Part shown: positions 1 through 6,485 of the stretch, piece by piece
Position numbering within the stretch: position 1 is the stretch's first letter
Layout: each line of letters begins with the position of its first letter
Assembly: GCA_900313475.1 (NCBI GenBank)
Contig: OMRJ01000048.1
Location: 1 to 8,814, forward strand
Length of the DNA: 8,814 bases
Direction of reading: 5' to 3'
Source: an uncultured Eubacteriales bacterium
Lineage (GTDB): Bacteria; Bacillota; Clostridia; Oscillospirales; Acutalibacteraceae
Translations under genes and position numbers: made by a program
Notes under the pieces: generated by a model
The model's database searches: none
Told to the model about the DNA's origin: nothing
What the model saw: the letters and a program-made list of their open reading frames with translations, nothing else

Positions 1-1032
1 CTGTAAAAGTGTATCAACAAGCTTTTCCCCCTGCTCTCTGTTAATAAGAAATATAAGCGGAATTGCAGTCTTATACATATCCCAAAGCGTATTAAGGTCG
101 ATCGAAAAAGCACCGCTGCCGTCATAGAAGAAGCTCTCGCCGGCTCTGTCGGAAGGTTTAACAAGCGAATGATATAAGTTGGAATAAAAAATCTCTTTTC
201 TTTCTTCGGAAACACCGTCAATATTTATTTTTGACAGTTCATTTTCCCAAAGCAATTCCGCATTTTGCCTTGCCGAATCAAAGCTGTCCGCTTCGCGAAG
301 ATACACTTCCGCCTGTTCATATGATCTAAGGGAAAAAGCTGCTTTAAGCTCGGCAGTATTTCCGGCTGCAAAAGCAAGTATGCCGTCTCCGCGTTTTTCT
401 ATTTCGGAAGATGCCTCCAATGCGGCAAAAACTTTAATGCCCTGCGTTAAAAAACACACAAGCGCTTTTTTTCCGAACGTTTCAACCGTTTTAAGTTCAA
501 CGTCTTCATCGATAAAGTTCGGACACTGCAAGCCGTTTTTCTTTAAGTCTACAGAAACAAATCCTCCCTTTTTCGGAAAACAATATCTGTGAAACGCCGT
601 GTGGTGCGCTGCCGTCAGCTCACATCTTATTCCGTCAAGAACACATGAGTAATACCCCGGAAACGCTTTTTCATTGCTCGGCTCACGACGCACAGCCGAA
701 TCGGAAAAACGGGGAGTAACAACAATAAAGTTATAGTAATGCCCCATTGCTCCCGTTCCGCTTTGCTGAATATGCGCAAAGCCCAAAAGACCTTTTCCGC
801 CGTCAAAGTGTTTCGGGTGAGAGTGTGAATTCGGCATATTATCGCCGTAGCCTGTGGGATAGCCGCCCGAATAGGGTGAAACGGATATTGCGCCGAACGG
901 AACGGTTGCCGCGGGAGAAGTGTTTCCGCAGCCGGCTTTTATAAAAAACCACCGCGACGCAATTCCGTCGGGACGGACAATATCAGTCTCGCCCGTTCCC
1001 TGAAAAACATTGACATAATCACAATATGACAT
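1..1032 (-). CDS. GH92 family alpha-mannosidase, N-terminal part (3' end outside window)
   Basis: I translated this stretch directly: 344 codons without a stop, open at the left edge. Family GH92 enzymes are calcium-dependent, inverting exo-alpha-mannosidases of roughly 700-770 residues. The family N-terminus is visible as VNVFQGTG (residues 7-14, compare the usual VNPFIGTGG), then NTSPAATVPFG (37-47), GFAHIQQSGTG (84-94), PGYYSCVLDGIRCELTAA (125-142), HRYCFP (148-153), FYSNLYHS (282-289) and LWDMYKT (316-322, usually LWDTYRT). So the N-terminal beta-sandwich and the beginning of the helical barrel are present; the catalytic acid and base lie in the missing C-terminal part. No signal peptide is seen, which suggests a cytoplasmic enzyme. 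The ATG at 1032 follows AGAGG (1043-1047) by 10 bases. The gene starts 17 bases after the sugar symporter, suggesting it hydrolyses the imported mannoside. The family call is strong; substrate linkage is inference. Confidence 0.9.
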   Translation of the reverse strand, partial: MSYCDYVNVFQGTGETDIVRPDGIASRWFFIKAGCGNTSPAATVPFGAISVSPYSGGYPTGYGDNMPNSHSHPKHFDGGKGLLGFAHIQQSGTGAMGHYYNFIVVTPRFSDSAVRREPSNEKAFPGYYSCVLDGIRCELTAAHHTAFHRYCFPKKGGFVSVDLKKNGLQCPNFIDEDVELKTVETFGKKALVCFLTQGIKVFAALEASSEIEKRGDGILAFAAGNTAELKAAFSLRSYEQAEVYLREADSFDSARQNAELLWENELSKINIDGVSEERKEIFYSNLYHSLVKPSDRAGESFFYDGSGAFSIDLNTLWDMYKTAIPLIFLINREQGEKLVDTLLQ

Positions 1033-1049
1033 GCAAAAAATACCTCTGC

Positions 1050-2669
1050 TTATTTCGCTTCTGCCGTTTCCTCATCGGCTTCAAGCGATTCGATTATTTC
1101 TTCAAGCTCCTCGTTTACTGTGTGTTCCTTTGCAAGAAGCGCACGGCGCTCATTAAGCGCGATATACATTTTTTCGCGTTTTTCACCTTCAAGATCATAG
1201 AAGAAATAAGGAATGATCTTTATAACGCTGGGGAGGATTCTTATGCCGTTAAAGAGGAAAAATACACGCTGATAAACCTTTTTACTGCCCTGTGCCCAAG
1301 GAAGCATCGGCAAAGTAGAATCATAACCCGACCACTTAAACAACTGTATTGTAAGGAGCGCATTGAGAGGAGCGGTAACCTTTGTTATAAGACCGGTAAT
1401 AAGACCTATGGTTCCGTCGGGACGTTCGCCCGTGACATACTCGGTATAGTCGTTGATCTCACGCTTAAGCTCCGCTTCAAACACGTTTGCAGGACCGTTG
1501 TTAAGAGCATTTAACCCGTAGAACAGTGCATAGACACCGACAATTGCCCATCGATGCTGAACAAGAGGACATCCGAAGCCGACCATGCCGGCGCAGCACA
1601 GCAAATCCCAAAAACGGAGAGCTATAACGGCCTTTCTGTTATTATTCTTAAAGAATTTCTGAAATTTCGGAATGAGCAGTATGCTCAACGCATCGAAAAT
1701 ATTATAAGGAATATAAGCGAGGAACGACTGAATAGTTCCACCGAAAATCTCCTGCTGTGTTACAACGTCCCATGAATATCCTCCGTCACTCCACCAGCTT
1801 ACGGAAAACTCCGCAATAAAGTTACGAAGCGCATATTTATTTTTAAGAATATAAAACAGAGTCTTCATTATCGGAGCAGGTTTGGGCTGAAGTGCAATTC
1901 TTTCTTTGCAGCCCAAAGCCATCGCCATATTCCCTGCGGCACCGACAGTACATGTCACCGTAGCAAGTATGCAGAATATCATCGGCATCGGAACATCAAT
2001 ATAGCCTTTGTTATTAAGCTCCATAAGCGGAAGGAAAATAACATAGACTATCTGCGCGCCGAATTCGCCTATGTACTGTGAGAGAAGACCGACAGTAATT
2101 CTGTCCTTCGGGTTTGCCGTTTGAAGCGTCAGAATATTATCGCGCGGAATTGTGTAAATTGTAGAGAATGTCTCCTGAATAAACAGCATAACGAACACAA
2201 AAATAATCTTTTTTGGGTCATTACCTGCACGGTCGCCTAAAAACAATGCGCCGGAATACATTATAACCGTTGAGAGGAAATACGGAATTGCGGTAGCAAA
2301 AATATATGGTCTTGCCTTGCCCCAACGGGTACGCGTTCTGTCGTACGCAATGCCCATAAGCGGATTATTAAGAACATCATAAATGCCTATAAGCGTCAAA
2401 ATAAGCGTAACATATGTCATGTCTATTTTTAATACATTTATAAAATAGAGCTTTTGGTACATATTAAGACCCTTAAGCATTCTGGTTGCAAATTCGCCTA
2501 TAGCGGGGTAGAGCATTTCTTTGGGAGTCAAAACGCCGGTATGGAACATTTTAACCGCTATGTTGCTGTATTTTCCGAGGTGCTTTTTTTGAATTGATGC
2601 AGCCGAAGTGCTCTCTGCTCCGAAAACGCCTTCTACGAAATTTTTAGCGGAACTCTGTTTTTCACTCAT
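1050..2669 (-). CDS. GPH family (MelB-like, MFS_2) sugar:cation symporter
   Basis: A 539-residue polytopic membrane protein of the glycoside-pentoside-hexuronide:cation symporter family, expected to import a glycoside across the cytoplasmic membrane. The diagnostic N-terminal motif is at residues 97-121, YDVLNNPLMG followed by YDRTRTRWGKARPY. The C-terminal half has the family signature NDYTEYVTGERPDGT followed by a transmembrane segment with a conserved Lys. It is longer than E. coli MelB (about 470) because of a roughly 45-residue N-terminal leader before the first helix and an acidic C-terminal tail rich in Glu. At the place where MelB has the cation-binding Asp59 (NDP) this protein has Asn102 (NNP), while Asp98 (MelB Asp55) is kept. 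The ATG overlaps the upstream stop (ATGA), with GAGGTG 8 bases before it inside the upstream gene, so translational coupling is likely. Next comes a GH92 mannosidase gene, which points to a mannose-containing substrate; that is inference. Confidence 0.92.
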   Translation of the reverse strand: MSEKQSSAKNFVEGVFGAESTSAASIQKKHLGKYSNIAVKMFHTGVLTPKEMLYPAIGEFATRMLKGLNMYQKLYFINVLKIDMTYVTLILTLIGIYDVLNNPLMGIAYDRTRTRWGKARPYIFATAIPYFLSTVIMYSGALFLGDRAGNDPKKIIFVFVMLFIQETFSTIYTIPRDNILTLQTANPKDRITVGLLSQYIGEFGAQIVYVIFLPLMELNNKGYIDVPMPMIFCILATVTCTVGAAGNMAMALGCKERIALQPKPAPIMKTLFYILKNKYALRNFIAEFSVSWWSDGGYSWDVVTQQEIFGGTIQSFLAYIPYNIFDALSILLIPKFQKFFKNNNRKAVIALRFWDLLCCAGMVGFGCPLVQHRWAIVGVYALFYGLNALNNGPANVFEAELKREINDYTEYVTGERPDGTIGLITGLITKVTAPLNALLTIQLFKWSGYDSTLPMLPWAQGSKKVYQRVFFLFNGIRILPSVIKIIPYFFYDLEGEKREKMYIALNERRALLAKEHTVNEELEEIIESLEADEETAEAK

Positions 2670-4162
2670 TTTACAGTCACCTCACACGAAGATCTGAAAT
2701 ATCCGTCATCTGACAGTGAGTACACGGTCACCGTACCGACGGATTTTGCGGTAACTACGCCGTTTTCGTCGATATCGGCAATGCTCGCATCGTCTGTGTA
2801 CCATTTAACGGTCTTAACGGTTGCCTTTTTGGGCGACAGCTTTACTTCAAGTTTATAAGTTTCGCCAACATCAAGCTTAAGTTTTGTTTTTGACATTTTA
2901 GACGATTCTACGGAATACCTGATGTGGACCGTACATTCGTCTGTGTAAGTTTTTCCGTTAAAATCAAAGCTTGCGGTTATAACAGCCGAACCTTCTTTTT
3001 TACCCGCCTTAAAATATCCCTCGTCATCAACGGTAAGAATGTTTTCATCTGATGATGACCATGTAACGGTATGCTTTGTCGCATCATCACAGGTAAGCGT
3101 TGCAAGCAGGTTGTTGTTTCCGTGCGGTTCTACCGTCATTTCATGATCGGAAAGAACAAGCGACGGCCATGTTATTTTACAGTTATTCCTTTCGGTAAGT
3201 GTAAACGACACGTTTTTTGTACCCAATTCCGCAAAACCGTTTATAAATCTGCCGCTCGCCGAAACGGAAATCTCTTTTCTGTACTCTACATATTTAAGCT
3301 CATCGGTAAGTCTGTTTACCTTGAGAATTATATACGCTTTAGTATAATCCGTATCAATTTTTTCGATATTAACCGTGTCTTTCAACTCATCGCCGATAAG
3401 CTCACGGATTTCCGCGTCGGTTCTCTTTCCGAACAGACGCTTCATCAGTTCGTCGTTGCCGGTATCGACTTCAACGGTAAACTCATACTCGTCGGAATAC
3501 TTCTCCGAATAAGGCTGAACGCCGCCGCAAAGCTCACAGTTTTCTTTAGGCTCGGTGCTTTTTTCACCGCATGACGGACACTGATAATAAATGAAAGACG
3601 TAAATGCGCTTACAATGCTTCCTCTTTCATCACATGAGCGGCAAGAATCGGTATAAATACTCTGTGTACTGCCGCACTTATCGCATTTGTAGCCGAGAGA
3701 ACCGCAGTGAAAATCCACAATATCGTCAACGGTTATATCGGGCGAAACAAAAACATCGGAGGAATCCGCGCCGAATTCGACTTTTCTGTCACCGTATCTG
3801 TCCTCAAGATATTTGTCAAAGCTGTCCCGTCCCGAGCCGTCGCGAATAAACAGAAGTGTTTTTTTGAAGCTCTCGTCTCCGTCGGTCACAATCGAATCCT
3901 TGTCGATAGAAAATGAATCACCGTTTTCCATCGCCGGTTTTTCGTCTTTTGTCCTTTTAACAATTCTGTTAAGGTAATCCGTAAACGCTTCTTTTGTGTC
4001 GGGTATTTCGGTGAGCGAAGCGGCATTGACAACGGGCGGATAAGCTCCCTCCATAGCCAAAACGCTTGAAAGTCCGTAAATAAAGCCGGCAACAAAAACG
4101 AGAAGCAAAAACGACACCACAGAAACAGTCAAAAGTCTTGATTTGTCTTTTTTCTTTTTCAT
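2666..4162 (-). CDS. Membrane-anchored protein with four CxxC zinc knuckles and two Big_2 (bacterial Ig-like) domains
   Basis: 498 residues, function unknown. A basic N-terminus (KKKKDKSR) precedes one hydrophobic segment (about residues 10-33); by the positive-inside rule the rest lies outside the membrane. A mixed region (about 40-150) is followed by CxxC pairs at C160/C163, C174/C177, C195/C198 and C209/C212, which read as two consecutive zinc-ribbon folds. A charged region (about 220-320) leads to two Ig-like repeats, about 330-414 and 420-497. Each has the Big_2 pattern of a variable first part, then a W..DD/SSDENI..VD-type core (TWSSSDENILTVDDEGYF and KWYTDDASIADIDENGVV), then the 'G.A.VTA' strand region. 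Big_2 domains occur in surface proteins that touch glycans or other cells. The ATG is preceded by GGGGAGG (4170-4176) 7 bases away and overlaps the previous stop as ATGA. An exported protein with zinc ribbons is odd, since such ribbons are mostly cytoplasmic. It may be a surface or envelope component serving the downstream sugar system. Confidence 0.85.
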   Translation of the reverse strand: MKKKKDKSRLLTVSVVSFLLLVFVAGFIYGLSSVLAMEGAYPPVVNAASLTEIPDTKEAFTDYLNRIVKRTKDEKPAMENGDSFSIDKDSIVTDGDESFKKTLLFIRDGSGRDSFDKYLEDRYGDRKVEFGADSSDVFVSPDITVDDIVDFHCGSLGYKCDKCGSTQSIYTDSCRSCDERGSIVSAFTSFIYYQCPSCGEKSTEPKENCELCGGVQPYSEKYSDEYEFTVEVDTGNDELMKRLFGKRTDAEIRELIGDELKDTVNIEKIDTDYTKAYIILKVNRLTDELKYVEYRKEISVSASGRFINGFAELGTKNVSFTLTERNNCKITWPSLVLSDHEMTVEPHGNNNLLATLTCDDATKHTVTWSSSDENILTVDDEGYFKAGKKEGSAVITASFDFNGKTYTDECTVHIRYSVESSKMSKTKLKLDVGETYKLEVKLSPKKATVKTVKWYTDDASIADIDENGVVTAKSVGTVTVYSLSDDGYFRSSCEVTVK

Positions 4163-5037
4163 TTCGCCGCCTCCCCGTCAGAATTGGCTTTAACCAAAGC
4201 TTCTTCTTTAGCAATTTCTTCATCGATTTTACGCGTCTCCGCCGTTTCCACTACAGGCTGCGGCAAATCGTCGATCGACACTTCCCCGTTCTTGTATTTG
4301 CGGTAAACGGCAACACGTTCCTCGACACCCTCATCGTAAACAACGTCTATTCCTTTTTTATCAATAATGATATTCATCACGGCAACAGCGGCAAATGCAG
4401 CAGCCGTTACAAGCCATCCGAAACCCGATGACGCGGACAGCACGGCGTTTCCGGATGCGGCTGAAGAAAAACGGAATATAAAAGCCGCCGACACTATTGC
4501 AGTCAGCGCACCGACACAGGAAATTCCCGCTATAATTTTCTGCATGTTTTTGATGCTTATAAAACACAGTACCGATGCAAGAAAAACTATCACCGAGAAA
4601 ACCGCCGGAACGGCATAGACGAAAACAGTCATTTTGAGTGATTTAAACAGATCACCAAACAGCAGCGAAGAACACATGTCACCTATGTATGCAAGATCGC
4701 CGTTTGTAAAAACACCGTAAAGACCGAGAAGACCGAACTGCACACTGTGCGAGTAATAAGGCAGCGAAACCGTGTAGCTTCCGCTCGGAATAAGCATGGA
4801 TACAAGCGGCAATATCATTATCACAAGACGCATTATCTGCAATTTTCCTCCGATAAGCGCTGCTTTGAGACGGCGTACTTTCATATGAACGACCGCTTGC
4901 GTCAGTTCGGCAATTTTCGCTTCTTTCAGAAAATTTTCCTCAAAATTAACATAGCGCATATTTACCCCGCATTTCGGGCAAAATTGGCTCACGTTATAGA
5001 TGTGAAGCGGTGCACCGCATTTCGGGCATTTTGCCAT
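4159..5037 (-). CDS. Zinc-ribbon membrane protein, four predicted helices, function unknown
   Basis: 292 residues from the chosen start. The N-terminus is a compact zinc ribbon (MAKCPKCGAP...FCPKCG; Cys 4, 7, 20, 23). A basic stretch (KVRRLKAALIGGK) leads to hydrophobic segments at about 66-84, 136-161, 165-190 and 203-226. The loop between the first two is long and polar-aromatic (SYTVSLPYYSHSVQ), probably outside. The last 65 residues are charged and cytoplasmic, with the pattern EERVAVYRKYKNGEVSIDDLP and then Glu/Ala-rich sequence. An upstream ATG at 5043 would give MRMAKCPK..., but AAGGAG (5046-5051) lies only 2 bases from it and 8 bases from the ATG at 5037, so 5037 is preferred. This is the first gene of operon B, 43 bases downstream of the -10 box at 5080-5085, and it overlaps the next gene by ATGA. 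I do not recognise a named family beyond the generic zinc-ribbon class. Confidence 0.87.
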   Translation of the reverse strand: MAKCPKCGAPLHIYNVSQFCPKCGVNMRYVNFEENFLKEAKIAELTQAVVHMKVRRLKAALIGGKLQIMRLVIMILPLVSMLIPSGSYTVSLPYYSHSVQFGLLGLYGVFTNGDLAYIGDMCSSLLFGDLFKSLKMTVFVYAVPAVFSVIVFLASVLCFISIKNMQKIIAGISCVGALTAIVSAAFIFRFSSAASGNAVLSASSGFGWLVTAAAFAAVAVMNIIIDKKGIDVVYDEGVEERVAVYRKYKNGEVSIDDLPQPVVETAETRKIDEEIAKEEALVKANSDGEAAK

Positions 5038-5045
5038 TCTCATCT

Positions 5046-5051
5046 CTCCTT
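5046..5051 (-). promoter_or_regulatory. Ribosome binding site deciding the start of the zinc-ribbon membrane protein
   Basis: AAGGAG on the minus strand. It is 2 bases from the ATG at 5043 (too close) and 8 bases from the ATG at 5037 (ideal), so it selects the shorter protein beginning MAKCPKCG. Confidence 0.8.
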
Positions 5052-5079
5052 TTCAAAACGTTTTAATCACGCATCCTAC

Positions 5080-5109
5080 ATTGTAGCAGATTAGACAGAA
5101 ACATTTCAA
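5080..5109 (-). promoter_or_regulatory. Sigma-A type promoter of operon B
   Basis: Minus strand: -35 TTGAAA (5104-5109), 18-base spacer, -10 TACAAT (5080-5085). Transcription would begin near 5073, giving a leader of about 36 bases before the first start codon at 5037. It lies downstream of the strong terminator at 5195-5233, so operon B is initiated independently of operon A. A weaker overlapping candidate (TTGTAT, 17 bases, TATTAT) lies a little upstream at about 5113-5141. I see no clear operator; a partial inverted repeat AACATT/AATGTT flanks 5156-5176 but sits well upstream. Confidence 0.8.
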
Positions 5110-5194
5110 TAGATAATATACAAAAGAATTATTTTATACAAAAAAACAGTGATTAACATTTATTTATTCAATGTTTTTTCAAGTTTTCGGACAT

Positions 5195-5233
5195 AAAAAA
5201 GAGGTTTGCAAAAACCGAGATTTTTACAAACCC
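5195..5233 (-). terminator. Strong Rho-independent terminator
   Basis: Read on the minus strand, 5227-5233 (GGGTTTG) plus TAAAAA pair with TTTTTG plus CAAACCT (5202-5214). This makes a 13-base-pair stem with two G-U pairs and a six-base loop, TCTCGG. It is followed by C and six T residues (5195-5200). It lies about 247 bases after the lipoprotein stop and before the operon B promoter, so it ends operon A, or a small RNA located between the two. On the plus strand the hairpin is not followed by a good T run. Confidence 0.9.
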
Positions 5234-5345
5234 ATTTTCTGATGGAACGGAAAAATGTCCGATTCGGCTCAACCGATCCTCAAACGCCGTTTTCACGGTG
5301 TTTTAAGCATGACTGCCGTGCGGCAAGTGTGACCGCGGTATAAAG
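5195..5345 (-). ncRNA. Candidate structured 3' UTR or small RNA ending in the terminator
   Basis: Between the lipoprotein stop and the terminator, the minus-strand RNA contains a run of short GC-rich hairpins. These are TGCC-GCAC-GGCA (5314-5325), CCGT-GAAA-ACGG with a GNRA tetraloop (5287-5298), GATCGG-TTGAG-CCGAATC with one bulge (5261-5278), and CGGA-CATTTT-TCCG (5248-5261). A further CCAT-CAGAAA-ATGG (5232-5245) shares two bases with the terminator stem and could compete with it. The surrounding sequence is AT-rich, so this GC-rich block stands out. I do not match it to 6S RNA, SRP RNA, or any riboswitch class I know. There is no convincing promoter right before it, so it may be a processed 3' UTR. 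Low confidence as a distinct gene. Confidence 0.35.
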
Positions 5346-5479
5346 TTTTTCAAAGTAAAAAAACATATTCCTCCGAACATAAACAAATCTTTGTCATAAA
5401 TTTGTTTTTCTGACGTTCTTCACGGGTATTACGCGGGAACAATTCGGAGCATCCGCTTTTTAGGTGATTAACCTGTTTT

Positions 5480-6448
5480 TTACCAATTAAGATTCCAGAC
5501 CTCAACAATCTTTGCCGATACCCGGAAGTCGGCTGACATAACCTTAACATTACCCGACCCGTCAATAATAACGGGAATTGTATATGTACAGCTTGTAACA
5601 TAGCCGTTGCTGTTTACCGTAAGCTGAATTGTCGATCCCGTGTATTTCATATCCAGACGTTCAACAGTCACGATCGAGGGCAAATCGACATCGGATATTG
5701 ACATATATCCGCATGCCGCATCATTATGTTTAGGCGCAGGATTACTGAGCGAGCTTGTCTCTTGAACGAGTTTGAGATTTATAACCGTATTGTTGCCGCT
5801 CTTAGATGCCGAAGCGGAAGCAAGCCCGTCAATCGTAAGCGCAAAATTCTGGCGCTTAGGAAGAAGAATAGGCACGGTTTCACCCTCCGATGTTGTAGTT
5901 TTGCCGTTGACGAACGTCAGTGTTTCATCGGTTGGTTTTGCAACACTGCTTATAATCTGGTTTGCCGTATTTTTAATAAGACTGCCGCCGACGGAAATAT
6001 TGTCAATATTAACGTCGAAAGATTCCTTGTGTCCGACGGTAAGTTTCCCTTTATAAGCTTTTGATTTGTTGACTGCAGACGTAACATATGAGAGAATTTC
6101 GGCTTTTGACCACTGCGACGGATCCTTTTCCTGTGCCGAGGTCTGTGCTTCTGTAGGTGTTACGGGTGTCGGCTGCGTCACATTAGGTTGCGTCGGAATT
6201 AAACTGTTCTGCTGCGGCTGTGTTACAGGCTGCTGAACGGTTGCTGTCGGTTCCGTCGGCTGCGTTCCGACGGGAGTAGTGTAAGGCTCCGTATTATAAA
6301 CGAAAGTATTGCCCGCAGAAGGCGTCTGTTCCGTATTCGGCGTTTTTGTGACATCAAGAATATTGTTTGTATACCTAAGGCAACCACCCATTGATACAAC
6401 CGATGCAGCAAATAATGCGACTGCAGCCGCGGCTTTTAACCTATTCAT
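5480..6448 (-). CDS. Secreted lipoprotein with Thr/Pro/Gln-rich linker and beta-rich C-terminal domain
   Basis: 322 residues, function unknown. The signal peptide is typical: MNRLK, a hydrophobic Ala/Val core (6-18), then SMGGC with the lipidated Cys at 23 (lipobox MGGC, slightly degenerate at -3), so it should be anchored to the outer face of the membrane. Residues about 33-110 are a low-complexity linker of Thr, Pro and Gln (TPNTEQTPSAG, QPTEPTATVQQPVTQPQQ and similar), expected to span the cell wall. A folded part begins at DPSQWSKAEILSYVTSAVNKSKA (about 109-130) and continues as alternating polar/hydrophobic beta-like sequence to the end (IVEVWNLNW). GGGAGG (6456-6461) lies 7 bases before the ATG. 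It is the last gene of operon A, 33 bases after the zinc-ribbon membrane protein gene. The lipoprotein call is firm; I recognise no catalytic motif, so a binding or structural role is possible. Confidence 0.87.
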   Translation of the reverse strand: MNRLKAAAAVALFAASVVSMGGCLRYTNNILDVTKTPNTEQTPSAGNTFVYNTEPYTTPVGTQPTEPTATVQQPVTQPQQNSLIPTQPNVTQPTPVTPTEAQTSAQEKDPSQWSKAEILSYVTSAVNKSKAYKGKLTVGHKESFDVNIDNISVGGSLIKNTANQIISSVAKPTDETLTFVNGKTTTSEGETVPILLPKRQNFALTIDGLASASASKSGNNTVINLKLVQETSSLSNPAPKHNDAACGYMSISDVDLPSIVTVERLDMKYTGSTIQLTVNSNGYVTSCTYTIPVIIDGSGNVKVMSADFRVSAKIVEVWNLNW

Positions 6449-6462
6449 TTCGATTCCTCCCG

Positions 6463-6485
6463 TTAACAGTTGAAAGCAATGTTAA
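6463..6485 (-). other. Intercistronic hairpin next to the lipoprotein ribosome site
   Basis: TTAACA and TGTTAA pair, with an inner TTG/CAA and a CTTT loop plus one bulged base, for about nine base pairs. The 5' arm contains the TAA stop of the upstream gene (6482-6484) and the 3' arm ends one base before GGGAGG of the lipoprotein. It lacks a T run, so it is not a terminator. It may stabilise the downstream message or tune lipoprotein translation. Confidence 0.45.

Larger units (their letters stand above)
5044..5479. other. Intergenic region between operon A and operon B
   Basis: This 436-base stretch has no credible protein gene. In minus-strand order it holds an AT-rich 3' UTR (about 5346-5479), the hairpin block and terminator (5195-5345), an AT-rich spacer, and the operon B promoter and leader. 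An AT-only inverted repeat AAACAAAT/ATTTGTTT lies at 5382-5408. A 28-codon frame (5366-5280) is preceded by GGAGG, but only 3 bases from its ATG, so I do not call it a gene. Confidence 0.7.

Noticed and set aside
1026..1514. Plus-strand open frame (162 codons)
   Set aside because: Antisense to the symporter gene with low-complexity Cys/Phe/Lys/Arg composition and no promoter or ribosome site.
3071..3574. Long plus-strand open frame (167 codons)
   Set aside because: Lies wholly opposite the Ig-domain protein gene, has no ribosome site, and its translation is Arg/Phe/Ile-rich without recognisable domains; a shadow of the real gene.
5195..5345. Considered 6S RNA, SRP RNA, cobalamin and c-di-GMP riboswitches
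   Set aside because: None of their conserved sequences or the 6S central bubble could be found; the strong promoter downstream of the terminator also argues against a riboswitch for operon B.
5280..5366. 28-codon minus-strand frame beginning MFFYFEKLYTAV behind GGAGG
   Set aside because: The ribosome site is only 3 bases from the ATG, the frame runs through the hairpin block, and the sequence matches nothing I know.
5382..5408. AT-only inverted repeat AAACAAAT/ATTTGTTT
   Set aside because: An eight-pair A-T stem with an 11-base loop is expected by chance in AT-rich DNA and has no convincing T run on the gene strand.
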